Positions 17,604-26,329 of a stretch of 64,000 nt of DNA are shown here, piece by piece (within the stretch, counting starts at the first letter, position 1; each line of letters begins with the position of its first letter). Origin of the DNA: Paraburkholderia sabiae (GTDB lineage Bacteria; Pseudomonadota; Gammaproteobacteria; Burkholderiales; Burkholderiaceae). Where the stretch lies: positions 620,001-684,000 of the forward strand of contig NZ_CP125296.1 in the NCBI RefSeq assembly GCF_030412785.1. Direction: 5' to 3'. Under the pieces are notes generated by a model that did no database searches, was not told the origin of the DNA, and saw only the letters and a program-made list of their open reading frames with translations. The position numbers and the translations under genes are program-made.

Positions 17604-18767
17604 ATGCCAGCCTTCGATCTTCGCACTGTCATTCTGATGTCGTCAGTCATGCCCGGGCTGATGGCGCTCGTGATGTTTTCGCTGGCGCGCGGCTTTCCCG
17701 CGAACATTCGCGGCGTCGGGCACTGGGCGTCGGGTGCGCTGGTCGTGTCGATCTCGGCGATGCTGCTTGCATTGCGCGGCGGCATCGCCGACTGGCTTTC
17801 GATCGTCGTCGCCAACGTCGGCATGATTCTCGGCACGGGATTGTGGCTGATCGGCAGTCAGATGTTTTTCGGGCAGCGTCCTGCGCGGCGCTTTATCGCG
17901 TTGCTTCTCGTCGTCGGCGTGATCGCGATGAGCTGGATGACGTGGGTGCATCCGTCGATCACGGGGCGCACGCTCTGCATGTGCGCGATCCTGACGGCGA
18001 CGTACGGACTGAACAGCCTGACGATGCTGCGCTTCGGCAAGGGCAGCCACAGTGCGACGTTCGTCGGCTCGATGCAGCTGTTACAGACGCTCGCGACGGC
18101 GCTGCGCGGCATCACGATGTTCGTGCCGGCGTGGGCGAGCACGGGGCTGTTCGCTCCCGACCTCATTCAGCGAATCTATCTGACGACGGGCGCATTGATG
18201 TCGCTGACGGTCTGTGTCGGCTTGCTGTTCGTCGCGATGGACCGGCTGCGCAATCAGCTCGAACAGCAGTCGTTCATGGATTCGTTGACGGGTCTGCTGA
18301 ATCGCCGCGCATTTCTCGGCGTGCATCAGCAGGAACGCGAAAAGACGATGCGGACGGGCGGCTTGCTGACGCTTCTGCTGATCGACCTCGATCACTTCAA
18401 GCAGGTCAACGACACGTATGGCCACGCGACGGGCGATCGCGTGCTGATCGACTTCGCCACCCGTGTCGCGGAAATGCTGCCCGCGCCGCATCATGTCGCG
18501 CGCTGGGGCGGCGAAGAGTTCGCCGTGCTGCTGCCGCGTGCGACGCCCGACGAGGCGAAGGAGCATGCGGAGCGGATACGACAGCGCGTCGCGCAGAAGG
18601 AAGATGCGGCGCTGCCGGCGTACACGTGCAGCATCGGCGTGTCGTGCATGGCGGCCAGCGAGGCGACCATCGAGCAACTCGCGCGCGATGCCGACGAAGC
18701 GCTGTATCGCGCGAAACGCAGTGGCCGGAACTGCGTTCAGGTCAGCGATCATGTGATTCTGCTTTAG
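17604..18767 (+). CDS. Membrane-anchored diguanylate cyclase (GGDEF domain)
   Basis: This protein of about 387 residues has six or seven predicted membrane helices in its N-terminal 200 residues and a C-terminal GGDEF domain that makes cyclic di-GMP from GTP. The active site reads GGEEF, preceded by LLIDLDHFKQVNDTYGHATGD, so the enzyme should be active. The inhibitory RxxD site normally upstream of GGEEF is missing (PAPHH occupies that place), suggesting no product inhibition. In-frame GTG/ATG codons occur upstream from 17511, but the ATG at 17604 begins the hydrophobic MPAFDLRTVILMSS segment, so it is preferred. It lies 184 bases after the flagellin, a motility/biofilm-themed neighbour. Confidence 0.85.
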   Translation: MPAFDLRTVILMSSVMPGLMALVMFSLARGFPANIRGVGHWASGALVVSISAMLLALRGGIADWLSIVVANVGMILGTGLWLIGSQMFFGQRPARRFIALLLVVGVIAMSWMTWVHPSITGRTLCMCAILTATYGLNSLTMLRFGKGSHSATFVGSMQLLQTLATALRGITMFVPAWASTGLFAPDLIQRIYLTTGALMSLTVCVGLLFVAMDRLRNQLEQQSFMDSLTGLLNRRAFLGVHQQEREKTMRTGGLLTLLLIDLDHFKQVNDTYGHATGDRVLIDFATRVAEMLPAPHHVARWGGEEFAVLLPRATPDEAKEHAERIRQRVAQKEDAALPAYTCSIGVSCMAASEATIEQLARDADEALYRAKRSGRNCVQVSDHVILL

Positions 18768-18826
18768 GCTGCCTGGCTGTCGTCTTCGATGGCGCCGCCT
18801 ATCCTCTCGGCAAGATGACCGATAAT

Positions 18827-18838
18827 ATGGCATTCCAG
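18827..18838. promoter_or_regulatory. Candidate operator of the first GntR/FCD regulator (own promoter)
   Basis: ATGGCATTCCAG matches 11 or fewer of the 12 positions of the two palindromic sites in front of the DUF1185 operon (19729 and 19771). It lies about 70 bases upstream of the regulator start and abuts a GATAAT-like -10 element, fitting autoregulation. Confidence 0.5.
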
Positions 18839-18908
18839 TCCGCGCGCACGCGATGCAAACGCGAGCGCAAGCGGGCGCGGGCCACCGTCCATATCAATCT
18901 TGCTGCCT

Positions 18909-19595
18909 ATGTCAGACCTCAGAATCGACCGCAACGCGAAGACGCTACGCGAACTCACGCTCGACAAACTGCGCGGCGCGATCGTCCAGGGCTATTTCCG
19001 TCCCGGCGCGCGGCTCGTCGAACGCACGCTGTGCGATGAACTCGGTGTGAGCCGCACGGTAGTGCGCGAAGTGCTGCGGCATCTGGAAACGGAAGGGCTC
19101 GTCGAAATCGTCGCGCGGCAAGGGCCGATCGTCGCGCGGCTCGATCCGGCGCAAGTCGGCGAAATCTACGAACTGCGCGGGCTGCTCGAAGCGAACGCGG
19201 CGCGCGCCTGCGCCGAACAATCGACGCCCGAACTCGTGCAGCAGTTGCGCGACATCCGCAAGACCATCGAAGACGCGTTCGAGCAAAACGACCTGCCGCG
19301 CGTGCTCGAATACACGGAGCGCTTCTACGAGACGATGTTCGAGGGCGCGCAAAAGCATGTCTCGCTGGCTGTCGTGAAGACGCTGAATGCGCGGATCAAC
19401 CGGCTGCGCGCGCTGACCATCGCCGTGCCTGGCCGCGGCGGCGAGTCGAATCGCGAAATGAACAAGCTCCTCGATGCAATCGGGCGGCGCGATGGCGACG
19501 CGGCCTCGGCGGCGTCGATCGCGCATATCAAGCGCACGGCCGAACTCGCGCTCAACGCGCTCGCCCAGCAGGACGACCCGGGCGCTCAAGCTTAA
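18909..19595 (+). CDS. GntR-family regulator with FCD domain (regulator 1 of the LLM cluster)
   Basis: This 228-residue regulator has an N-terminal winged helix (GARLVERTLCDELGVSRTVV, then REVLRHLETEGLV) and a C-terminal FCD ligand-binding domain with the family's helix bundle. It is strikingly similar in its DNA-binding half to the protein encoded at 29134, with SRTVVREVLRHLETEGLV identical in both. It ends at a strong terminator and precedes the DUF1185 operon, whose leader carries two copies of the site also found in front of this gene. An in-frame TTG nine bases upstream is possible, but the ATG is preferred. Confidence 0.88.
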   Translation: MSDLRIDRNAKTLRELTLDKLRGAIVQGYFRPGARLVERTLCDELGVSRTVVREVLRHLETEGLVEIVARQGPIVARLDPAQVGEIYELRGLLEANAARACAEQSTPELVQQLRDIRKTIEDAFEQNDLPRVLEYTERFYETMFEGAQKHVSLAVVKTLNARINRLRALTIAVPGRGGESNREMNKLLDAIGRRDGDAASAASIAHIKRTAELALNALAQQDDPGAQA

Positions 19596-19613
19596 TCCCA
19601 CAAGCTTCCACCG

Positions 19614-19647
19614 AAGGCCGCCGGCAACCCCGGCGGCCTTTCTTTTT
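19614..19647 (+). terminator. Rho-independent terminator after GntR regulator 1
   Basis: AAGGCCGCCGG-CAACC-CCGGCGGCCTT is a perfect 11-bp stem followed by TCTTTTT, 18 bases after the regulator stop. It separates the regulator transcript from the downstream operon. Confidence 0.93.
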
Positions 19648-19728
19648 GCGCCTTCCGAACAGGTTGCTGCGTCGCACAAGCCACGTATTCCCAGCCGAAA
19701 CCGTGCCTGAAAGCGCGCGCTTCGTATC

Positions 19729-19740
19729 ATGGTATTCCAT
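19729..19740. promoter_or_regulatory. Operator site 1 of the LLM catabolic operon
   Basis: ATGGTATTCCAT has 4-bp inverted ends (ATGG/CCAT). It is repeated 42 bp downstream (19771-19782), about four helical turns, so regulators could bind both on one DNA face. Confidence 0.55.
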
Positions 19741-19770
19741 AAGACTTTGACTCTTGGTGTGGGCCATAAG

Positions 19771-19782
19771 ATGGCATACCAT
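19771..19782. promoter_or_regulatory. Operator site 2 of the LLM catabolic operon
   Basis: ATGGCATACCAT has the same inverted ATGG/CCAT ends as site 1 and lies 49 bases upstream of the DUF1185 start, downstream of a TTGACT (19747-19752). Binding here would block polymerase. Confidence 0.55.
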
Positions 19783-19831
19783 AATCTCAACGAACGACAT
19801 TCACGGCCTCGGCCCCGTCAGGAGAAACGAT

Positions 19832-20419
19832 ATGAAGCTGGAAGTTCGCAAGCTGGTCACGTACGTCGAAGAGACCTTTATCGAAGGCGGCAAGGCCGCC
19901 GCACGGCCGCTCAAGCTGTTCGGCGCGGCAGCCGTGCTGCGCAATCCGTGGGCGGGACGCGGCTTCGTCGAAGACCTGAAGCCGGAGATTCACGGCCTCG
20001 CGCCGCAACTCGGCGAAATGCTCACGGCGGAAATGCTGCGCGTCGCAGGGTCCGGCGATGCGATCGAAGGCTATGGCAAGGCGGCCGTCGTCGGCACGTC
20101 GGGCGAGATCGAACACGCGTCCGCGCTGATCCACACGCTGCGTTTCGGCAATCACTATCGCAAGGCCGTCGGCGCGAAGAGCTATCTGAGCTTCACGAAT
20201 CTGCGCGGCGGCCCGAACTGCCCGATCTCGATTCCGCTGATGCACAAGCACGACGAAGGCATGCGCTCACACTATCTGACCGTGCAGTTTTCGATCGTCG
20301 ATGCACCCGCGCCCGATGAACTCGTGATTGCGCTCGGCGCATCGATCGGCGGCCGTCCGCATCACCGGATTGGCGACCGCTATCAGGATCTGAAGGAGCT
20401 CGAATCCAATGAAGCGTGA
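19832..20419 (+). CDS. DUF1185 (amino acid synthesis, AA_synth) family protein
   Basis: This 195-residue protein belongs to the DUF1185/AA_synth family, which has known structures but no established reaction. The start is set by AGGAG at 19820-19824 before ATG-AAG-CTG. Visible features are the N-terminal RKLVTYVEETFIEGG, the glycine-rich middle RNPWAGRGFVEDL, and the conserved basic/amide stretch LRGGPNCPISIPLMHKHDEG. It has no signal peptide or membrane segment. It is the first gene of the operon and overlaps the hydrolase by 11 bases. In other genomes this family is found with flavin monooxygenases and amidase-like enzymes, so a hydrolytic or isomerising step on a nitrogenous substrate is possible but unproven. 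Confidence 0.85.
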   Translation: MKLEVRKLVTYVEETFIEGGKAAARPLKLFGAAAVLRNPWAGRGFVEDLKPEIHGLAPQLGEMLTAEMLRVAGSGDAIEGYGKAAVVGTSGEIEHASALIHTLRFGNHYRKAVGAKSYLSFTNLRGGPNCPISIPLMHKHDEGMRSHYLTVQFSIVDAPAPDELVIALGASIGGRPHHRIGDRYQDLKELESNEA

Positions 20420-21305
20420 GCTTGTCTCCGGGCGCGCCGTGTCGCGTGGCGAGGCCGCGGGCACGAGCTACAGCGTCTACGCGCCGCAGTCCGACGATGC
20501 GCGCGAAACGGTCGTGCTGATTCACGGCGTCGGCATGAACCAGAGCGTGTGGGCGCCGCAGATCGATGCGCTGACGGCTGCGTATCAGGTGATCGTGTAC
20601 GACATGCTCGGTCACGGCGAGAGCGCGCTGCCGACGCCCGCGCCGACGCTCGACGAATACGCGTCGCAACTCGAAGCGCTGCTCGACGCGATGAAGATCG
20701 AGCGGGCGCATGTGGTCGGGCATTCGATGGGTGCGCTCGTCGCACTCGAATTCGCGCTCACGCATCCGCAACGCACGCTGAGCGTCGCCGCGCTGAACGC
20801 CGTGTATGACCGCACGCCTGCGCAGCGCGAAGCCGTGATGTCGCGTGCGGCAACTCTCAGCGACGCGCCTGCTGCGGCCGGCGTCGACGCCACGCTGTCG
20901 CGCTGGTTCGGCGATCCCGTTCCCGGTCATCTGACGCAGGCGGCGCAGGCCGTGCGCGATCTGCTGCTGTCGGTCGATCCCATCGGTTATGCGCGCACGT
21001 ACCGGCTGTTCGCGAGTTCGGACGATGCGCATGTCGGCCGCCTCGCGCATCTCGCGGTGCCCGCGCTCTTTCTCACGGGCGAATGCGATCCGAACTCGAG
21101 CCCGTCGATGTCGCTCGCGATGGCAGACGTCGCGCCGTACGGCCGCGCCGAGGTCATCTCGAACGAGCGCCACATGATGAACGTCACCGATCCGGCGCGC
21201 GTCAACGAGCGGCTGCTCGCGTTCCTCGCGGAAGCCTCGGCAGCGAACGCGGCACACGCATTCGATACGACGAATGGATCGATCTCTGGAGAACGCCATG
21301 ACTGA
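20409..21305 (+). CDS. Alpha/beta-fold hydrolase (RutD/carboxylesterase-like)
   Basis: This 298-residue alpha/beta hydrolase has its nucleophile in GHSMGA, the oxyanion segment LIHGVGMNQSVW, a late acid in LTGECDPNSSP and the catalytic histidine in NERHMMNV. It is cytoplasmic. It resembles RutD and enol-lactone hydrolases, which act after an oxygenase or ring opening. It overlaps both neighbours (11 bases with DUF1185, 8 with the flavin reductase), so the three are translationally coupled. The substrate is unknown. Confidence 0.88.
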   Translation: MKRELVSGRAVSRGEAAGTSYSVYAPQSDDARETVVLIHGVGMNQSVWAPQIDALTAAYQVIVYDMLGHGESALPTPAPTLDEYASQLEALLDAMKIERAHVVGHSMGALVALEFALTHPQRTLSVAALNAVYDRTPAQREAVMSRAATLSDAPAAAGVDATLSRWFGDPVPGHLTQAAQAVRDLLLSVDPIGYARTYRLFASSDDAHVGRLAHLAVPALFLTGECDPNSSPSMSLAMADVAPYGRAEVISNERHMMNVTDPARVNERLLAFLAEASAANAAHAFDTTNGSISGERHD

Positions 21306-22257
21306 GTCCAACGCCACGGAACAGGCTTTCGACATCGCCAACTTTCGGCGCGCGCTCGGCGCGTTCGTGACGGGCGTAACGGTCGTCACGACGATGCAGC
21401 CGGACGGCTCGCCGCGCGGCTTCACGGCGAATTCGTTCACGTCGGTGTCGCTCGATCCGCCGTTGATTCTCGTGTGCATCGCGAAGACGGCGTCGAGCTA
21501 TCAGGTGTTCTCGGAGACGCGCCACTTCGCCGTGAGCGTGCTCGCTGAGGATCAGAAGAGTGTGTCGGGCGTATTCGCGTCGAAGGCTGTCGACAAGTTC
21601 GAGCAGGTCGCATGGCAAAAGCGCTCGACGGGCGCGCCTGTGATCGACAACGCCGCTGCGAGTTTCGACTGCACGACGCATGAAGTCGTCGATGCCGGCG
21701 ATCACATCATTCTGATCGGACGTGTCGTCGATTTTGTTCATACGAGTTCATCGCCGCTCGGTTATTGCCGGGGCGCGTATGTGAACTTCAGTCTGTCGCA
21801 GGAAGCGCTGGCAGCAGCGGGCCCGAGCGCGCATGTGGGCGCGATTCTCGAACATCGCGACGGCATCGTGTTGCTCGACACGCCCAATGGTTTGCAATTG
21901 CCGACGGGCAACAAGCTCGAACCGGCAAGCGACGCGAAAAGCCTGCAAGGCGTGCTCGCCAAACTCGGCCTCGAAGTGCATCTCGACTTCCTGTTCGCCG
22001 TATTCGAATCGGGCACAGGACAAACGCCGAGTGTACAAATCTATTATCGCGGCCGTGTGATTCAAAGCGGCGCTGCGTGGATCGACAGCTCGATCCGCAT
22101 CGTGCCTCTGGCGCAGATTCCGTGGAGCGAATTGCGCGACGACGCCGTGCGCTCGATGCTCGAACGCTATGTGCGCGAACGCAGCGAAGACGCGTTCGGC
22201 ATCTATGTCGGCGACACGGAAGCGGGCACCGTGCAGACGCTCGCGCTCGCTCACTGA
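21298..22257 (+). CDS. Flavin reductase fused to a C-terminal degenerate Nudix-like domain
   Basis: This 319-residue protein supplies reduced flavin to the monooxygenase encoded next. Residues about 8-165 are a RutF/HpaC-type flavin reductase (FRRALGAFVTGVTVVTTM, GFTANSFTSVSLDPPLILVC, GRVVDFVH). Stand-alone members end near residue 170, but this one continues with about 150 residues. These read like a Nudix fold (GIVLLDTPNGLQLPTGNKLE, then a helix and GLEVHLDFLFAVFES). The catalytic Nudix box (GxxxxxExxxxxxxREUxEExGU) is not preserved, so it may bind rather than cleave a nucleotide or product. The ATG at 21298 has GGAGA upstream. Confidence 0.82.
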   Translation: MTESNATEQAFDIANFRRALGAFVTGVTVVTTMQPDGSPRGFTANSFTSVSLDPPLILVCIAKTASSYQVFSETRHFAVSVLAEDQKSVSGVFASKAVDKFEQVAWQKRSTGAPVIDNAAASFDCTTHEVVDAGDHIILIGRVVDFVHTSSSPLGYCRGAYVNFSLSQEALAAAGPSAHVGAILEHRDGIVLLDTPNGLQLPTGNKLEPASDAKSLQGVLAKLGLEVHLDFLFAVFESGTGQTPSVQIYYRGRVIQSGAAWIDSSIRIVPLAQIPWSELRDDAVRSMLERYVRERSEDAFGIYVGDTEAGTVQTLALAH

Positions 22258-22273
22258 AGGGAGAACACACATC

Positions 22274-23317
22274 ATGAAGTTTTCACTGTTCCTGCACATG
22301 GAGCGATACGACGACACGACGTCGCATCGCGAACTGTTCGACCAGATGACCGAACTCGTGCAGATGGCCGAACGCGGCGGCTTCGAGACGGCCTGGATCG
22401 GCGAGCATCACGCGATGGAATTCACGATCGCGCCGAATCCGTTCGTCAATCTCGCGTACCTCGCTGCGAAAACGGAGCGCATTCGTCTGGGTACAGGCAC
22501 GGTGATCGCGCCGTTCTGGCATCCGATCGCACTCGCTGGGCAAGCGGGCATGGTCGATGTCGCGAGCAACGGGCGGCTCGATCTGGGCATCGCGCGCGGA
22601 GCCTACAACTTCGAATACGAACGCCTGTTGCCGGGACTCGACGCGATGACGGCAGGCGCGCGCATGCGCGAACTGGTGCCTGCATTGCGCAAGCTCTTCA
22701 AGGGCGACTATGCGCATGAGGGCGAGTTCTGGTCGTGGCCAAAGACGACGCCCGTGCCGCGTCCCATTCAACAACCGCATCCGCCGATGTGGCTCGCTGC
22801 GCGCGATCCGAATTCGCATGCGTTTGCGGTCGCGAACGGCTGCAACGTGCAGGTGACGTCGCTTGCTTCCGGCGATGCGGAAGTCGTCAGTCTGATGGAG
22901 CGCTTCAACGCCGCGTGCGCCGCGAATCCCGACGTGCCGCGTCCGCAAGTGATGATGCTGATGCACACGTTCGTCGGTGCGAATGCGGCGGAAGTGGATG
23001 AAGGCGTCGAAGATCTCGCGCGTTTCTATCGCTACTTCAGCAAGTGGTTCAAGAACGAGCGACCCATCGAACAGGGCTTTATCGAGCCGCTGACGGACGC
23101 CGATGTCGAGATGTTCCCGCAGTATTCGTCGGAAGCGATTCGACGCAACCTCGTGATCGGCGAGCCGAAACAGGTGATTGCGCGTCTGAAGGGTTATGAA
23201 GAACTCGGCTATGACCAGTACAGCTTCTGGCTCGACAGTCATATGAGTTTCGAGCGCAAGCGCAAGTCGCTGGAGCTGTTCATCTCCGACGTAATGCCTG
23301 CTTTCGCAGCGCGCTAA
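22274..23317 (+). CDS. LLM-class flavin-dependent monooxygenase (bacterial luciferase family)
   Basis: This 347-residue TIM-barrel monooxygenase uses FMNH2 or FADH2 from the flavin reductase. Family hallmarks are the N-terminal KFSLFLHMERYDD strand, ETAWIGEHHAMEF, RIRLGTGTVIAPFWHP, GRLDLGIARGAY and the late NLVIGEPKQVIARL. RutA, nitrilotriacetate and pyridine ring-opening enzymes are relatives, so oxidative cleavage of a C-N bond or heterocycle is a reasonable class of reaction. It lies 16 bases after the reductase. This is the likely first committed step of the operon's pathway. Confidence 0.9.
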   Translation: MKFSLFLHMERYDDTTSHRELFDQMTELVQMAERGGFETAWIGEHHAMEFTIAPNPFVNLAYLAAKTERIRLGTGTVIAPFWHPIALAGQAGMVDVASNGRLDLGIARGAYNFEYERLLPGLDAMTAGARMRELVPALRKLFKGDYAHEGEFWSWPKTTPVPRPIQQPHPPMWLAARDPNSHAFAVANGCNVQVTSLASGDAEVVSLMERFNAACAANPDVPRPQVMMLMHTFVGANAAEVDEGVEDLARFYRYFSKWFKNERPIEQGFIEPLTDADVEMFPQYSSEAIRRNLVIGEPKQVIARLKGYEELGYDQYSFWLDSHMSFERKRKSLELFISDVMPAFAAR

Positions 23318-23353
23318 ATCCAGCGTTGCCGAACCCTCAACGGAGTGGCGAAC

Positions 23354-24826
23354 ATGGTTCAGCGGTTCCAGCAATACATCGACGGTGCGTTCGAAGATGC
23401 GCGCGAGCACTTCGACAGCACCGATCCCTCGACGGGCGACGTGTGGGCGCAGATGCCCGCCGCAAGCGCGGACGATGTCGACCGTGCGGTGCGCGCCGCG
23501 CATCGCGCGCTGAACGATCCGGCGTGGGCGAACCTCACGGCGAGTGCACGCGGCAAGCTGCTGTACAAGCTCGCCGATCTCGTCGCGCAACACGCGCCGC
23601 GTCTCGCAGAGCTCGAAACGCAGGACACGGGCAAGATCATTCGCGAGACGCGCAGCCAGATCGGCTACGTCGCCGAGTACTACCGCTATTACGCGGGCGT
23701 CGCCGACAAGATTCAGGGCGCGTGGCTGCCCGTCGATAAACCCGATATGGAAGTGACGCTGCGGCGCGAACCCGTCGGCGTCGTCGCGGGCATCGTGCCG
23801 TGGAATTCGCAGCTGTTTCTGTCCGCAGTGAAGGTCGGTCCCGCACTCGCGGCAGGCTGCACGATCGTCCTGAAGGCCTCCGAAGACGGCCCCGCGCCCT
23901 TACTCGAATTCGCGCGGCTCGTGCATGAAGCGGGCTTTCCGAAGGGCGTCGTCAACATCGTGACGGGCTTCGGCAACGACTGCGGACGCACGCTGACGAG
24001 TCATCCTCTCGTGTCGAAGATTGCCTTTACGGGTGGGCCCGAAACGGCGCGGCACGTCGTGCGCAATTCGGCTGAGAACCTCGCGGCGATGTCACTGGAA
24101 CTGGGCGGCAAATCGCCTGTGCTCGTATTCGACGACGCCGACCTCGACAGCGCATCCAATGCCGTGATTGCAGGCATTTTCGCGGCGACGGGGCAAAGCT
24201 GTGTCGCAGGTTCACGTCTTGTCGTGCAGCGCGGCATTCGTGAAGCGCTGATCGAACGGATCGTGTCGAAGGCGCAAGACATTCGCATCGGCAATCCGCA
24301 GGACATGGCGACCGAAATGGGCCCGCTCGCGACGCGCCGTCAACTCGAACACATCCAGCAGGTGCTGCGCGCGAGTGTCGAAGCGGGCGGGCGCATTGTA
24401 ACGGGCGGCAAGCAGCCGGACAACATGACGAAAGGCAACTACTTTCTGCCGACCATCGTCGATTGTCCGGATGCAAAAGTGCCGAGCGTGATGGAGGAAC
24501 TGTTCGGACCCGTGCTGAGCGTCGTCACATTCGATACGGAAGCCGATGCCATCGCGCTTGCCAACGACACGCGTTACGGCCTCGCATCGGGCGTATTCAC
24601 GCGCGATCTGACGCGCGCGCATCGGCTCACGCGTGCGTTGCGCGCGGGCATCGTGTGGGTCAACACGTATCGCGCGGTGTCGCCCATCGTGCCGTTCGGC
24701 GGCTATGGGTTGAGCGGACTTGGACGCGAAGGCGGACTCGATGCCGTGCTCGATTACACGCGCACGAAATCCGTGTGGATCCGCACATCGGACGAGCCGA
24801 TTGCCGATCCGTTCGTGATGCGCTGA
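23354..24826 (+). CDS. NAD(P)-dependent aldehyde dehydrogenase
   Basis: This 490-residue aldehyde dehydrogenase of the betaine/semialdehyde group has the general-base region LELGGKSPVLVFDDAD, catalytic cysteine in GQSCVAGSR, cofactor motif FTGGPETA and the C-terminal FGGYGLSGLGREGGLD. It probably oxidises an aldehyde released by the monooxygenase/hydrolase steps. The ATG at 23354 with GGAG eight bases upstream is preferred over a GTG at 23345. Spacing of 36 bases to the monooxygenase indicates the same operon. Confidence 0.9.
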   Translation: MVQRFQQYIDGAFEDAREHFDSTDPSTGDVWAQMPAASADDVDRAVRAAHRALNDPAWANLTASARGKLLYKLADLVAQHAPRLAELETQDTGKIIRETRSQIGYVAEYYRYYAGVADKIQGAWLPVDKPDMEVTLRREPVGVVAGIVPWNSQLFLSAVKVGPALAAGCTIVLKASEDGPAPLLEFARLVHEAGFPKGVVNIVTGFGNDCGRTLTSHPLVSKIAFTGGPETARHVVRNSAENLAAMSLELGGKSPVLVFDDADLDSASNAVIAGIFAATGQSCVAGSRLVVQRGIREALIERIVSKAQDIRIGNPQDMATEMGPLATRRQLEHIQQVLRASVEAGGRIVTGGKQPDNMTKGNYFLPTIVDCPDAKVPSVMEELFGPVLSVVTFDTEADAIALANDTRYGLASGVFTRDLTRAHRLTRALRAGIVWVNTYRAVSPIVPFGGYGLSGLGREGGLDAVLDYTRTKSVWIRTSDEPIADPFVMR

Positions 24827-24853
24827 TCTGCCAACCTCGCACCGGGAGTTCGC

Positions 24854-25168
24854 ATGTTCTACGAAATCCGCACGTACCGCATCAAGACGGGTGCCGTGCC
24901 TGCCTATCTGAAGCTCGTCGAGGAAGAAGGCATTGCGTTGCAGAAGCGGTATCTGGGGCAACTGATCGGCTACTTCTTTTCGGAAGTTGGTCCGTTGAAT
25001 CAGATCGTGCATATCTGGGCCTATCCGAGCCTCGACGAGCGCGAAAGCAGACGCGCGGCGCTCGCCGAAGACCCGGCATGGCAGGCTTTTGCGCCGAAGA
25101 TTCAGGCGCTGATGGAAGAGATGGAAAACAAGATCATGAAGCCAGCGCGATTTTCGCCGCTTGCCTGA
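24854..25168 (+). CDS. NIPSNAP-family protein
   Basis: This 104-residue protein has the NIPSNAP signature start FYEIRTYRIKTGAVPAYL and the middle LIGYFFSEVGPLNQIVHIWAYPS. The domain forms a ferredoxin-like dimeric alpha-beta barrel, often found next to monooxygenases and in degradation gene sets, but its reaction is generally undefined. It lies 27 bases after the aldehyde dehydrogenase and 83 bases before the ABC genes. Confidence 0.88.
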   Translation: MFYEIRTYRIKTGAVPAYLKLVEEEGIALQKRYLGQLIGYFFSEVGPLNQIVHIWAYPSLDERESRRAALAEDPAWQAFAPKIQALMEEMENKIMKPARFSPLA

Positions 25169-25251
25169 GAGAGTGCTTTCGACGGGCCGCCCGTATCACA
25201 TCACGTCACACCGAATCGCATCGACACAAGACATATCCCTTGGAGACAGAC

Positions 25252-26271
25252 ATGAGCAGCAGAAGCACCACGTATTTCGCGCCGCTGATCGCGCTTTGCG
25301 CGGCGACGCCGGCACTCGCCGCGGACCCGATCGTCTTCACGAGCTGGGGCGGCACCACGCAATCGTCGCAGCAGAAGAACTGGGCGCAGCCGTTCACGCA
25401 GGCGACGGGCATCAACGTGCTGATGGACGGCCCGACCGACTACGGCAAGCTGAAAGCGATGGTCGATAGCGGCAATGTGAACTGGGATGTCGTCGATGTC
25501 GAAGGCGACTTCGCTTACGCCGCGCAAAAAGCCGGGCTGATCGAGCCGATCGATTATTCCGTCGTGAAGAAGGATGAACTCGATCCGCGCTTCTCGACAC
25601 CGGATGCAGTAGGCAGCTTCTATTATTCGTTCGTGCTCGGCTACAACAAGTCGAAGTACACGGGTGCGCAGCCGCAAAACTGGGCCGATCTGTTCGACAC
25701 GAAGAAATTCCCCGGCAAGCGCACGTTCTACAAGTGGTCCGCGCCCGGCGTGCTCGAAATCGCGCTGCTCGCCGACGGCGTGCCCGCCGACAAGCTCTAT
25801 CCGCTCGACCTCGACCGCGCGTTCAAGAAGCTCGACACGATCAAGGGCGACATTGTCTGGTGGAGCGGCGGCGCGCAATCGCAACAACTGCTGGCTTCGG
25901 GTGAAGCGCCTATCGGCATGTTCTGGAATGGCCGTCTGCATGCACTCGAACAGACGGGCGTGCCTGTAGGCATTTCATGGAACCAGAACCTGACGGCCGC
26001 CGACATGCTGGTGATTCCGAAGGGCGCGAAGCATAAGGCCGAAGCGATGAAGTACCTCGCGGCTGCAACGAGCGCACAGGCGCAGGCGAAGTTCGCCACC
26101 GACACAGGCTATGCGCCTGTCAACGTGAAGTCGGCCTCGCTGATGTCGCCGGCGATCGCGAAGACGCTGCCCGATCAGTACAAGACCTCGCAGATCAATC
26201 TCGACATGAAGTACTGGGCCGAGAACCGCGACGCGATCGCCAAGCGCTGGTACGCGTGGCAGTCCAAGTAA
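25252..26271 (+). CDS. ABC transporter substrate-binding protein, PotD-like
   Basis: This 339-residue periplasmic binding protein has a signal peptide of about 23 residues (ending ALAA before DPIVFTSWGG). The mature start IVFTSWGGTTQSSQ and the later WWSGGAQSQQLLASGE place it with the polyamine/opine/putrescine class of extracellular solute-binding proteins. It leads the importer genes that follow, whose ligand should be the substrate of the upstream enzymes. The start has GGAG at 25242-25245. Confidence 0.88.
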   Translation: MSSRSTTYFAPLIALCAATPALAADPIVFTSWGGTTQSSQQKNWAQPFTQATGINVLMDGPTDYGKLKAMVDSGNVNWDVVDVEGDFAYAAQKAGLIEPIDYSVVKKDELDPRFSTPDAVGSFYYSFVLGYNKSKYTGAQPQNWADLFDTKKFPGKRTFYKWSAPGVLEIALLADGVPADKLYPLDLDRAFKKLDTIKGDIVWWSGGAQSQQLLASGEAPIGMFWNGRLHALEQTGVPVGISWNQNLTAADMLVIPKGAKHKAEAMKYLAAATSAQAQAKFATDTGYAPVNVKSASLMSPAIAKTLPDQYKTSQINLDMKYWAENRDAIAKRWYAWQSK

Positions 26272-26329
26272 GTGTGCTGCACATCAAAGCCGCACATGAG
26301 CATTGCACAGTCATCGGAGTGGAGACACC

